DNA from: Limnomonas spitsbergensis
Taxonomy: Eukaryota; Chlorophyta; Chlorophyceae; Chlamydomonadales
NCBI GenBank assembly: GCA_037349105.1
Contig: JAYJMM010000018.1
Location: forward strand, 62,001 to 126,000
DNA length: 64,000 nucleotides
Direction: 5' to 3'
Made by a program: the position numbers and the translations under genes. How positions within the stretch are numbered: the first letter of the stretch is position 1; every line of letters begins with the position of its first letter. This document shows positions 30,041-40,400 of the stretch, piece after piece. Under the pieces are notes generated by a model that was given only the letters and a program-made list of their open reading frames with translations, had not been told where the DNA came from and ran no database searches.

Positions 30041-31320
30041 AGACTGCACAGGGGCGCGGCTAGATGTCGCCGCCCCCGAGCCACAGGACCCGAGTGGGGT
30101 TGCCAGTGGGTTGCAGGTCGCTATGCTCACAGGCATGGGCAGGGTGAACCAGTGGCACGCAGATCAGGTGGTTCGCCTAGCACAGGAGGGCAGACGAGGG
30201 GTGCACCGCCTGCGAGCCGCCGAAACGGCATGTACAATGGCCCCGTGCGGCCAGGCTATCTCCAGCGCAAAGGATGAGGACGACGAGCAGGCACAGCCTG
30301 CAAGCACTGCAGAGAGAGCTTTCAATAGCAGGGCCAGGGCCAGGTCCTTGATCAACAATGTGCTGACAGACCTGCCCCGCTCGACCCTGGCCCACCTCCA
30401 TGCAGGGGTGGATACGGCATGCTTACCGACAGAGGCGGTGCACGCCCTGGAAAAGGAGGGAGTGGTCCTGTTCGAGCCCTTCGGAGGTATGTGCTCGGGG
30501 CTTGAGATGGTGCTTAGGGCAGGCATGCCAGTCACACAGTATCTGTATGCAGACACCAGTGCCACCATGCGGGAGATCGCAGGGGGCAGGCTGGTGCAGC
30601 TGCACAAGCAGTACCCACTGCTGCTCCCAGCGCCAGCTTTCGAGGGGGCGTTCAGGACACTGCCCCAGGACGTGTACTCCATTACTGCCCAACACTTCAT
30701 AGAGGCTGGGGCCCAGCAGGGTCGCCAGTGGTTTATGGTGGCCGGATGGGAGTGCCACGACTTGTCGGCAGCCGGCAAGGGCAAGGGGCTCGAAGGGGAC
30801 CGGAGCAAGTCTTTCTTCCCGCTCATCCGGCTGCTCGGCTCTTTGCAGATCCTGCAGAGGGCCAGGCCACCGGCATACCTGATTGAGAATGTCGCTATGC
30901 AGTTAAATCAGGGGAGCGAGAAGGCTAGCGTAGAGGCTTTCGGCGAAGTATGCAAGATTCTGGGCAGGCCTTCCCTGTTTGATGCGGCGCAAGTGGGCTC
31001 CTATGCCCACCGCACACGCAACTACTGGGGCAACCTGGCACCAGCTTCAGACATTGAGTTTGTTATCCAGGCATCACATAGGCCACACGACGGTATTGTG
31101 GACGACATTCTGGACGAGGGTAGTAGGGCCCATGTCGTGGCCTGCCCCGATAACGGAGGGTACCGCATCAACGTGTCAGGGCAGCCAAGGAGGGCGCTGC
31201 CCTGCCTCATGGCCACCCCCGCATCGTACGCATTCAGGAACGGGCAGATCGGCCTAGTTGTCAGGCCTATGGGGGACCTGCAGGAACCAAACGCCAACGA
31301 GAGGGAGAAGCAGCAACGTA
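30041..31320 (+). pseudogene. DNMT3-like cytosine-C5 methyltransferase domain (copy 2)
   Basis: This is part of the 560-codon frame from 29844. After a ~140-residue linker (SAKDEDDEQAQPAS) come motif I FEPFGGMCSGLEM (from 30471, residue 210) and QYLYADTSATMREIA. Motif IV is AGWECHDLSAAGKGKGLEGD, catalytic Cys at residue 304 (30753), Glu in place of Pro. Motif VI is AYLIENVAMQ (residue 348 Glu), motif VIII AHRTRNYWGNLAP (~390), then VDDILDEGSRAH and ALPCLMAT. It breaks off in motif IX (NANEREK, ~31310). Wording is closest to Dnmt3 (CNDLS, ENV, RARxxWGN, LPC). SAM-binding and most catalytic motifs survive; motif X present in copy 1 is deleted. It lies between RNase H and integrase. Confidence 0.85.
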
Positions 31321-33304
31321 CCGGCAGTGCCTGGGGGAGTCTGCGGCAGCAGACTGGGCGGATGCCGCCCAGGAACCAGGTGGGCAGCCAGATCCAGGAA
31401 CAGATCCCGTCCGGTCCACTCTTGACGAAGCAGGGGAGGTCGTGGACCCGCCAGGGTGCGCAGCCGGGCCTGCAGCCCGGGTGGACGTGTGGACAGACGA
31501 GCCAGTCCTGCAATACCTCCGCCTGAAAGTGCATCCCCCTGGGGCAGAGACAGGAGAACAGGCCAGGGTGCAGCGTAGAGCCGCCCCTTTCCAGTGGGAA
31601 CCAGAGGGAGGGGGCGTGCTGATGCGGCTGATGCCAGACGGGCGGCGGTGTGTAGTTCCCCGGCCCGAGGACAGGCAGGCAGTAATCAGGGAAGCGCACG
31701 CTAGCACAGGTCACTTCGGCAGCCACCTCACGGCCTTCATGGTCTTGCAGCAGCACTGGTGGAGAGGACTTAGGGCAGCAGTCAGAAAGGCTGTCCAGGA
31801 GTGCGGGGTGTGCGACAGGGCCAGGGCGTCCACGTTCAATCACACGCAGCCCGACCTGCACCCACTCCCTATTGAGGGTTTATTTTCCCGCTGGGGTGTG
31901 GATCTGTGCGGACCATTCACCACCACGCCTAGGGGAAACCGGTATGTCATGGTGTGTGTGGAGCACTACTCCAAGTGGGTAGAACTAATCCCCATCCCCA
32001 GCAAGGCGTCTGACGTGACGGCCTTGGCATTCTTCCAAAACGTGGTCGCACGGTTTGGGGGATGCGCAGAAGTAGTCACCGATCAGGGGACTGAGTTCCA
32101 GGGAGAATTCCAGGACATGCTGCTGGATTGTTTCATTGACCATCGCACCACCTCTGCCAACCACCCCCAGGCGGATGGGCTGTCCGAAAGGGCCGTCCAG
32201 ACCCTCAAGACGGGCCTACGCAAGTGCTGCGGGGAGGGGAGCAGCGACGACTCATGGGACAGGATGGTCCCGTGGGTAGCACTGGGCTACCGGTGCTCGC
32301 CTCAGCAGGCCACGCGCATGGCACCCTACGAAGTACTGTATGGGCAGAAGCCGGTGTTCCCCTCCAAGGTCGGGGCGGACCTATGGAGCACAGCGCGGGT
32401 AGCAACGGTGGAGGAGGCAGCAGACCTGCTCCTCGCCAGAGTGGCCAGGATCAAGGAGGCCCTCCCGGTCGCGGGCGAGCACCTCAAAATTGCACAGCAC
32501 CGGGACAAGTTGCGCTACGCCAGGATCCGCGGAGGGGGATATGTCCCCCAAGTCAGGAGGTTCGCCGTAGGGGACTACGTGTACGTCCGGTACGCTTCAG
32601 AGCGGCGCAGCCTCGACCCCAAAGCCAGGCCAGAAATCCTGCGGGTGCAGCGGCTAGGGGAGACGGGGGCACTGGTGTTGGAGGGAGCCGATGGCCTGAC
32701 AGTAACAGAGAACGCAGTCAATTGCTCCCCATGCCACCTCCCCAACCTGAAGGGCAAGGTGGATTTCGGCACCACCAGGCCCAACATCAGCCTGTCGTGC
32801 GAAGTCTGCCGCCTCCCTGACCGAAGGGAGGTCATGCTCCTGTGTGACGCCTGCAACACCGGCTGGCACATGGATTGCCCCACGCCAGCGCTGTATGCAA
32901 TACCCGAGGGAGACTGGATGTGCCCCAGGTGCAAGCCCAAACCTGGGCCGGACCGAGAGGCGGACCCAGCCGCAGGGGCGGCGCCCAGCAGCCCAGCCCA
33001 CCGCGAGGAGGCGGAGCCCAGGACGGCCAGGGCAGCAGCCAGAGCAGCCCTGGAGGCCGGGGCCATGGACAAGCCAGAAGTGGAGGTCATGGCCACCAAC
33101 CCAGCCACTAAGCAAATGGAGCGGGGCATCGCCAGACCCATGTCCAACGGGCTGTACGACATTTCATACACCACGGGCAGGGGAGAGGCCAACGTCACCC
33201 CCAGGGCAGTCCAGCGAAGGGCTAAGGCGGTCATAGACGCAGCAAGAACAGAGGAGGAGGCAGCTGCCAAGGGGCAGACAGCCAGGAAGGACAGGGAGGG
33301 ATAA
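31321..33304 (+). CDS. Integrase with C-terminal PHD finger (copy 2, intact frame)
   Basis: The frame is open from about 31320, with ATG at 31442, through 33304. Acidic linker; N-terminal zinc domain with AHASTGHFGSH, HWWRGLRAAVRKAVQ and CGVCDRAR; catalytic core Asp in WGVDLCGPF, Asp in VVTDQGTEFQGEF, Glu in GLSERAVQTLK; then VARIKEALPVAGEHLKIAQH and an SH3-like tail (RPEILRVQRLGETGALVLEG). The PHD finger at 32798-32932 has CEVC, CDAC, GWHMDC and CPRC in C4HC3 order. A ~120-residue Ala/Glu-rich tail (MERGIARPMSNGLYDISY) follows. It would insert element DNA into the genome, with PHD-histone contact a likely targeting aid (inference). It is the only intact module of copy 2. Confidence 0.9.
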
Positions 33305-34390
33305 GAGTCCACTAGAACGGCAGTACGCGCTGAGCACGTGACGGAACCCACGCTTTACCTGGAAGAACAAGCCGGTGCCGGCACTCAGGGCATACCCCAA
33401 GGCGTCACGACAGGCACTAGTAGGCAGCAGGCAGTGGGCCGACGGCCAGCAGGACGTAGCCTTGTCCCCAAGTAAACAGCTTCCCCGTTATACCATAGTA
33501 AACAGGAGCAGCAAGCCAAAGGGTTACATAGTGACGGAGGCTACAGCGCTGATTCAAGTAGTAGATTTGCATGACAGTTGCCTTTGGAGTAGAAACCGCC
33601 ACAGGGCCAGCCACCTGAGGGGACAGGGTTAGGAGAGCCACTGCTGCTACTGCACGCATCTCCTGTGGCTTAGGGCCAGGTGTCAACGGCGCAAGTGGGG
33701 CGAGAGCAGCGGGTGTTCTGCATGACCTGCATACCAGCACGAGGGGCTGAGTGTTGAAGAACAGGAAGATTCTGTATGCCCGGATGAGCCCCGCTGAAGA
33801 TTCTGTTCGTTCTGATGCGACCCGCTGTAGATTCTATGGTTTCTGATGAGCTCCGGTCAGGTTGCTGGTGAATCCTGACTTCTGATAGTTTATGATGGTT
33901 TATGATGGTTTCTGATGGATTCTGACTTCTGATAGTTTATGATGGTTTCTGATGGGTTCTGATGGATTCTGACTTCTGATAGTTTATGATGGTTTCTGAT
34001 GGGTTCTGACCCTTTATTGACTTCAACCAGGCATGACAATGTTGACGGTACCGGATTCTGTATGCCCTGATCAGGCCAGAGAGAGATCGGGAACCCAGAG
34101 GCCCGAGTCGCGTTTTCAGTACCGTGGTAGGACCTAGGGTTCGCCACGGGTTTCAGTAAGTGTTCTTTGGTGCATTTCCTTTGGTAAATTTCCTTTTGTT
34201 GATTTCCTGCAGTGGATTTTCTTCAGTGGATTTTCTGCCGACTAGCTGGATTGCAGTCAGGTGTTTAGGAAGCTTCCGTGTTAGGGAACTGACGAGTTCT
34301 GAGTGTACATAATTTCCGATTCCAGTTTCAGTACCACCCCTAGTCCAGCTCCCCACGCACGCCCGGTGTGCATTTCGTGAGGAGCGGGGG
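33305..34390. other. Noncoding flank with a minisatellite
   Basis: 33865-34010 is a tandem array with units of about 45-50 bp built from TTCTGACTTCTGATAGTTTA and TGATGGTTTCTGATGG sub-units. Related single copies (AGATTCTGT.TGCCC) lie at 33765 and 34060. 34185-34235 repeats CAGTGGATTTTCT twice. No LTR matching the retroelement's left side was found. The satellite begins abruptly at 34391. Confidence 0.55.
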
Positions 34391-36714
34391 GCGAGTAAAG
34401 TAGGGGCGGTACCCACAGCTAGGGGCGCTCGGGTAGGCCAACCTTCCCTCTTATACGGTACGCTGTACCAAGTTACCCCTTTACAGCCCTTGTACCTCCG
34501 CAGTGTAGTACAAGAAGCTCGTGTGTACAGGTGTTGAACCTTAGTTGTGAGTAGTTTGAGCCTCTCTAAGGCAGTACTGACAGCTTACACCATTTTGGCA
34601 CGGTTACTGCTTTATGGTGCGACAGCTGTCACGGTTTAATGCAGTATACGTGCCAAAACCGTAGGGACCGCTGGCGCGTCCCCGTAGACTCCGCAGCTTC
34701 CCTGCGGAGCCCCCTTTTTAGGGTTAGACGCCCAGCTTCCCACTTTCGGGAAGCTCGGAGGCCAGGATTTCCCGTACCTTAGTAATAAGGGCTTTCCGGG
34801 ACATTGTATCCCGGCTTGCCCACTGTCCCTTACTAAGTGTAGTACACTTCGTTCCTTTTAAGTGAACAGGCCTCTATTTGTAAACAGCACCGGCTAGATC
34901 TCGGAGACCTACCCAGTGAAGAGCAACAAAGCCAGTACCACATAGTCAGTCAAGTCTAGATCAGCGACCCAGCGATCTAGCAAGCCCGAGACACCCCCTC
35001 AAGATGCCCCGCCCGACCTAAGACTACGCCCGCAGTCTACGGCTACGGCATCTCCCGCTACACGCGGTAAGTGACTCATAACGACCTGCAGCCAGGGTTC
35101 GCGACCCGTCAGGCCATTAGTCTAGCTCTACAAGCGGCCAGCTCCGCGTCGGTCACCTAGAAGTTCCAGCCACAGCTTAACGCATTGCGCATTCGCGGCC
35201 AGCGTGTAGACGCTGAGTCCGCCCGTAGGCGTCCGCCACTCAGTGGGGAAGAAGTCCGCCACGGACCCGAAGCTACAATCGCGAGTAAAGTAGGGGCGGT
35301 ACCCACAGCTAGGGGCGCTCGGGTAGGCCAACCTTCCCTCTTATACGGTACGCTGTACCAAGTTACCCCTTTACAGCCCTTGTACCTCCGCAGTGTAGTA
35401 CAAGAAGCACGTGTGTACAGGTGTTGAACCTTAGTTGTGAGTAGTTTGAGCCTCTCTAAGGCAGTACTGACAGCTTACACCATTTTGGCACGGTTACTGC
35501 TTTATGGTGCGACAGCTGTCACGGTATAATGCAGTATACGTGCCAAAACCGTAGGGACCACTGGCGCGTCCCCGTAGACTCCGCAGCTTCCCTGCGGAGC
35601 CCCCTTTTTAGGGTTAGACGCCCAGCTTCCCACTTTCGGGAAGCTCGGAGGCCAGGATTTCCCGTACCTTAGTAATAAGGGCTTGCCGGGACATTGTATC
35701 CCGGCTTGCCCACTGTCCCTTACTAAGTGTAGTACACTTCGTTCCTTTTAAGTGGACAGGCCTCTATTTGTAAACAGCACCGGCTAGATCTCGGAGACCT
35801 ACCCAGTGAAGAGCAACAAAGCCAGTACCACATAGTCAGTCAAGTCTAGATCAGCGACCCAGCGATCTAGCAAGCCCGAGACACCCCCTCAAGATGCCCC
35901 GCCCGACCTAAGACTACGCCCGCAGTCTACGGCTACGGCATCTCCCGCTACACGCGGTAAGTGACTCATAACGACCTGCAGGGTTCGCGACCCGTCAGGC
36001 CATGAGTCTAGCTCTACAAGCGGCCAGCTCCGCGTCGGTCACCTATAAGTTCCAGCCACAGCTTAACGCGTTGCGCATTCGCGGCCAGCGTGTAGACGCT
36101 GAGTCCGCCCGTAGGCGTCCGCCACTCAGTGGGAAGAAGTCCGCCACGGACCCGAAGCTACGATCGCGAGTAAAGTAGGGGCGGTACCCACAGCTAGGGG
36201 CGCTCGGGTAGGCCAACCTTCCCTCTTATACGGTACGCTGTACCAAGTTACCCCTTTACAGCCCTTGTACCTCCGCAGTGTAGTACAAGAAGCACGTGTG
36301 TACAGGTGTTGAACCTTAGTTGTGAGTAGTTTGAGCCTCTCTAAGGCAGTACTGACAGCTTACACCATTTTGGCACGGTTACTGCTTTATAGTGCGACAG
36401 CTGTCACGGTATAATGCAGTATACGTGCCAAAACCGTAGGGACCGCTGGCGCGTCCCCGTAGACTCCGCAGCTTCCCTGCGGAGCCCCCTTTTTAGGGTT
36501 AGACGCCCAGCTTCCCACTTTCGGGAAGCTCGGAGGCCAGGATTTCCCGTACCTTAGTAATAAGGGCTTTCCGGGACATTGTATCCCGGCTTGCCCACTG
36601 TCCCTTACTAAGTGTAGTACACTTCGTTCCTTTTAAGTGGACAGGCCTCTATTTGTAAACAGCACCGGCTAGATCTCGGAGACCTACCCAGTGAAGAGCA
36701 ACAAAGCCAGTACC
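34391..36714. repeat. 885-bp satellite array, left block (2.6 monomers)
   Basis: Monomer phase is set by GCGAGTAAAGTAGGGGCGG at 34391, 35281 and 36166. The first monomer is 890 bp because of a 4-base and a 1-base insertion, the second 885 bp. The left edge is abrupt after GAGGAGCGGGG. The third monomer is cut by the chromovirus at GTACC (36710-36714) and resumes after it at 43863. Confidence 0.97.
35281..36165. repeat. Reference satellite monomer, series of perfect dyads
   Basis: Perfect inverted repeats in this monomer: GGTAC/GTACC 35347-35359; CTTGTAC/GTACAAG 35379-35404; TTTTGGCACG/CGTGCCAAAA 35483-35548, enclosing the palindrome GACAGCTGTC at 35511; CTCCGCAG/CTGCGGAG 35579-35599; AGCTTCCC/GGGAAGCT 35624-35645; CTTAGTAA/TTACTAAG 35668-35727, enclosing GCCGGGA/TCCCGGC 35685-35705; CTAGATC/GATCTAG 35846-35870; CTGAGT/ACTCAG 36099-36129, enclosing CGCC/GGCG; GTCCG/CGGAC 36139-36151. 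There is also a consensus-like donor CGCG|GTAAGTGA at ~35955 and one TTTAGGGTTAG telomere-like motif near 35608. No ORF of any length is conserved across monomers. Either cruciform-forming DNA or a folded transcript could explain the dyads. Confidence 0.85.
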
Positions 36715-37117
36715 TGAAGAGGTCCTAGGGGCCCTAGGGGGCAGGACTCTTATATCTAGACAGGGACTCACTAGTAGAGGAACGTGAAGGGGAGTCCGGG
36801 ACGGTGTTGAGGGTAGACGAGTAGTCGGAGAGTTGACTGAGGGGGGACTAGGTGCTCACGAGGGGAGACTGCTGGAGACTAGAGATTTGATAGTGGGACA
36901 GTCAGGTATTGAGCCTGATGGATTGATCTCGTCTGAGACTTCCCGATAACTAGCAGAGCTCGCTTATATGGGAGGTGCAGGGTTTAACCCGTGAGGGTTC
37001 TGGTCTGGGCTTGCCAGGCGACCCTGCAACTTCCGTATGGAGCGTAAGCGCCGATAACGTAAGGCAGGTCGCGTCAGCGACTGGTAATTCTGGGGTACTG
37101 GTTACATGACCATTACA
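36715..37117 (-). repeat. 3' LTR of the chromovirus
   Basis: 403 bp, same as 43460-43862 except one base. Includes the TATA-like CATATAAG (36963-36970, minus strand). Next to it inside the element lies the polypurine tract. Confidence 0.97.
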
Positions 37118-37128
37118 TACCTCCCCCC
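37118..37128 (-). promoter_or_regulatory. Polypurine tract
   Basis: On the element strand GGGGGGAGGTA directly precedes the 3' LTR (TGTAATGG), the standard site for plus-strand DNA priming. Confidence 0.85.
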
Positions 37129-37472
37129 TAGGCTGCGTGCCGAGCGCGGTGGAAGGTAAATGTTAGTGAACTGGAACTTGGAATGTTGCAGTATTTAATT
37201 AATTAAATGTCAAACATGAAATCTGGAGCAAGTTATCTTGGGACTGCTAGAGCACTTGATTGTCTTCTGGAAAAATTAACTCAAGTCTGGATCTGGGTTG
37301 AATTATAACGAGAAGTGAAATCTGAGCAGCTTGCCAGGCTGGGCAGTATCGGTTCTCAAAGGAATTCAAGACAAGGTTCAGAAAGAAAGAAAAAAATCTG
37401 ACTGGTCTGGTTTAGAGTTAGGTCTCGATCTGGGACTAGGGGTATGGACCTTGAATACTAGACAAGTGCTGG
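37129..37472. other. 3' untranslated region of the chromovirus
   Basis: 344 bases between the end of pol and the polypurine tract, with an AT palindrome TTAATTAATTAA near 37195. No ORF of note. Confidence 0.6.
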
Positions 37473-40400
37473 TTACTCAAAAAGGTTTTGAGCGTCAAGG
37501 AGTAATTCAGGAGTCAGGTTCTTGAGTGGCTCCCATGAATTGTGAGTGTTATCGTAACCAAGCCATTTGATTAGGACCTGCTTGACTCGCTTTTTGCCGA
37601 CTCGTCGAATGCGATGTGACAAGAGCGACTCGACTTCGTATAATGGTAAACCATCCACGACTTGAGGCTCGACAGGTACTGGGTTTGAACTGGTACTGGG
37701 CTTGAACTGTCGTAAGAGTGACACGTGAAAGACTGGGTGAACTCGAGTGTAATTCTCGGGTAGTTGCAACCTAGCAGCATTGCCACCAGAAGTTAAACTC
37801 AGGATTGTCACTGGGCCGATATACTTGGGATGAAGTTTCTTAACTCCGGTCTGGAACTTGAAATTTCTTGTTGACAGGAGAACTTGGTCACCTGCTTGAA
37901 AAGTGTGAGGTGCTCGGAAGCGCGTGTCAGCGTACGACGACTGGCGATCCTGCGCAGCTCGTAATAGCTTTTGAACTTGAACTAGAGTGTCATCCAGGTC
38001 ACTGAAGACTGAATCAAGAGCTGGAATTTGCTTGTCTGGAATGTCGATTGACAAAGGGGTATACGGGTTGCGTCCACATTTCAGGTAGAACGGGGTGTGC
38101 CTGGTCGTACTGGTCTTGGCATTGTTAATGGACATAGCAACAACTGGTAGGAGTTCTTCCCAAGTGACATGGTTTCCATCAATGAAATGCCTCAGCACTT
38201 CTTCGACGACTCGATTCATTCGCTCTGTTTGACCATCTGTTTGGGGGTGGAAAGCAGTTGAAAATCTGGGCTGTACACCAAGGCGGTGACACATGGTCTT
38301 CCAGAATGACGAAGTGAATCGAACATCTCTGTCAGAAATGATGTTTCTAGGAAAACCGTGATGCTGGAATACATGAGAGATGAAAACTCGAGCAACATCT
38401 TCAGATGTGCTAGATTTCCTGACTGGGGCTAGACAAACAAACTTTGTAAGCTTGTCCACAATGACCATGATGCCATCATGACCACTGGCTGACTGGGGCA
38501 AGTCAAACACAAAGTCCATGGTGACAGTGTGCCATCTGGAATCAGGGATTTCTAGTGGCTGGTTTAGACCAAAGGGCCTCTTGTTTGCAGACTTGTTCCT
38601 CTGGCATGAGGCACATGATGAGACGTACTGTTGTACATCTGCCTGGATTGAGGGCCACCAAAATTGGCGTTTGATGTGGTCCAGTGTTGTCTTCCAATTG
38701 AAATGTCCTGCAAGGGGTGAATCATGGTGATCTCGAATGACTTCTTGTCGAAGTGCTACTGGGATAATGACTAGGCCTGCATGAGACCAGTAGCCATTGC
38801 TAAAGGACCATTCTCGAGTTTTACTGGAAAGTTTGAATTCTGGATCAATGCTAGACTCGTTCTTGATTCTTTGCATGAAATCTGGGCATGACTCGTTAAC
38901 TGTGATTGCAAATAGCATTGCAGCATGGGCAGGTCCTTGGTGTGGCAACCTGGAAAGGGAATCAGCTGGGTTGGTAGCACCTGGTCGGTACTTCACAGTG
39001 AACTCGAACCGTGATAGGAACTCGCTCCATCTTGCTTGCCTACGTGACAGGGTGGGCTACTTGGAGAAAAATGTCAGGGGGTTGTGATCAGTCACAATGT
39101 TTAGGCCATTGCCGCCTTCTAGATAGCATCGCCACTCCTTGAGAGCTTTGATAATTCCAAGGAGTTCTTGTTCGCCAGTAGTGTAATTGCGCTCGGCAGG
39201 TGAGAACTTGGCAGAGAAGTACGCGACAGGTCGACCTTGTTGCGTAAGCACTGCACCACATCCAGTGATGGAGGCATCTGAAACGAGTTCGTACGACTGG
39301 TTTGGATCTGGGTATGCAAGAACTGGAGGCGAAGCTAACGCTTCCTTGATAGCTTGAAAAGCCAACAGAGCGTCAGCTCCTCCTGAGAACTGGACGGTTT
39401 TCTTGGTCAAATGGTACAAGGGTGCTGCCAGCCTGGAGAGGTTCGGAATGAATTTGCGAAAGTAATTTGCTAGGCCTAGAAATTGCAAGACACATGTTGC
39501 ACTGGTCGGGAATTCCCACTCGGTAAGCGCTCGAATTTTGTCTGGGTCAGCAGCCACACCTTCTTTCGAAAGAATGTGCCCTAGGTACTTGACTTGAGCC
39601 TGCCGAAATTTGCACTTGGAAAATTTGACCTGCAGTCCTGATTCTCGTATTTTGTCAAACACTTGTCTTAAATGCTGGAGGTGCTGCTCGGGTGTCTGGG
39701 ACAGGATCATGATGTCATCAATGTAAATGAGGACGAATGCTAGATCAGCAAAGATTTTATTGACAGTGCTCTGGTATTGACTGGGCGCGTTCGAAAGACC
39801 CATTGGCAGGCAACGCCATGCATAATGGCCGAAGGGTGTAGCAAAAGCTGTCTTGGGCTGGTCTTCCTCGGAAATAAGCAGTTGGTGAAAGCCACCTGCC
39901 ATGTCTAGACAAGAGAAACATGAAGCTCCGCGAGCTGCATCTAGAAGATCATCGATCCTTGGTAGTGGGTAGCGTAGTTTGACAGTTAGTTCGTTCAAGG
40001 CTCGGTAATCAAGGCAGAACCTAAGTCCTCCATTTGGTTTCTTGATGAACAAGACTGGGGCTCCATAAGGACTGTTGACAGGGGTGATGATTCCTTTGTC
40101 AAGTAGCTCGGCAACCTGTTTCTTGAGTTCTTCAGACTCGGCTGGAGAGAGACGAAAGTTCCTGCGAAAAGGTGGTTTAGCGCCAGCGACCAGATCGATC
40201 GTGTGCTCTAGAGGTGGGACTTTCGCTCCGCCAGCTCGAGGGGTTTCTGAAAAAATGTCATCGTACTCGTCGATCAGTGAAGTAATCGCTGTACGCTGGT
40301 CTGGGTGCACATGGTCCATGTTTGCTAGTTTTTCTCGACTGGTTTTATGGTCTAGTTCTCCTTCTGGATTTGGTACTGGTTGTAACTCCTCGTCTGGTTC

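Larger units (their letters stand above)
28035..33304 (+). mobile_element. Ty3-like retroelement with MTase and PHD domains (copy 2, 5'-truncated)
   Basis: Similarity to copy 1 starts at about 28035 (matching ~6590 there) and continues through pre-RT ORF, RT-RNase H, MTase, integrase and PHD. Everything copy 1 has upstream of 6590 is missing, so this copy is 5'-truncated or recombined at the junction with the hairpin fragment. Defects are few: TAG at 28488-28490, a 1-base deletion near 29570, TAG at 29835-29837, and a deletion of roughly 250-300 bp after 31310 that removes the end of the MTase. No LTRs found on either side. Confidence 0.85.

Noticed and set aside
33417..33740. 107-aa minus ORF after copy 2
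   Set aside because: No domain or neighbour support, with composition like random GC-rich sequence.
35600..35620. Telomere-like TTTAGGGTTAG in each monomer
   Set aside because: Only a single partial unit per 885 bp. Not a telomeric array; at most a hint of subtelomeric origin.
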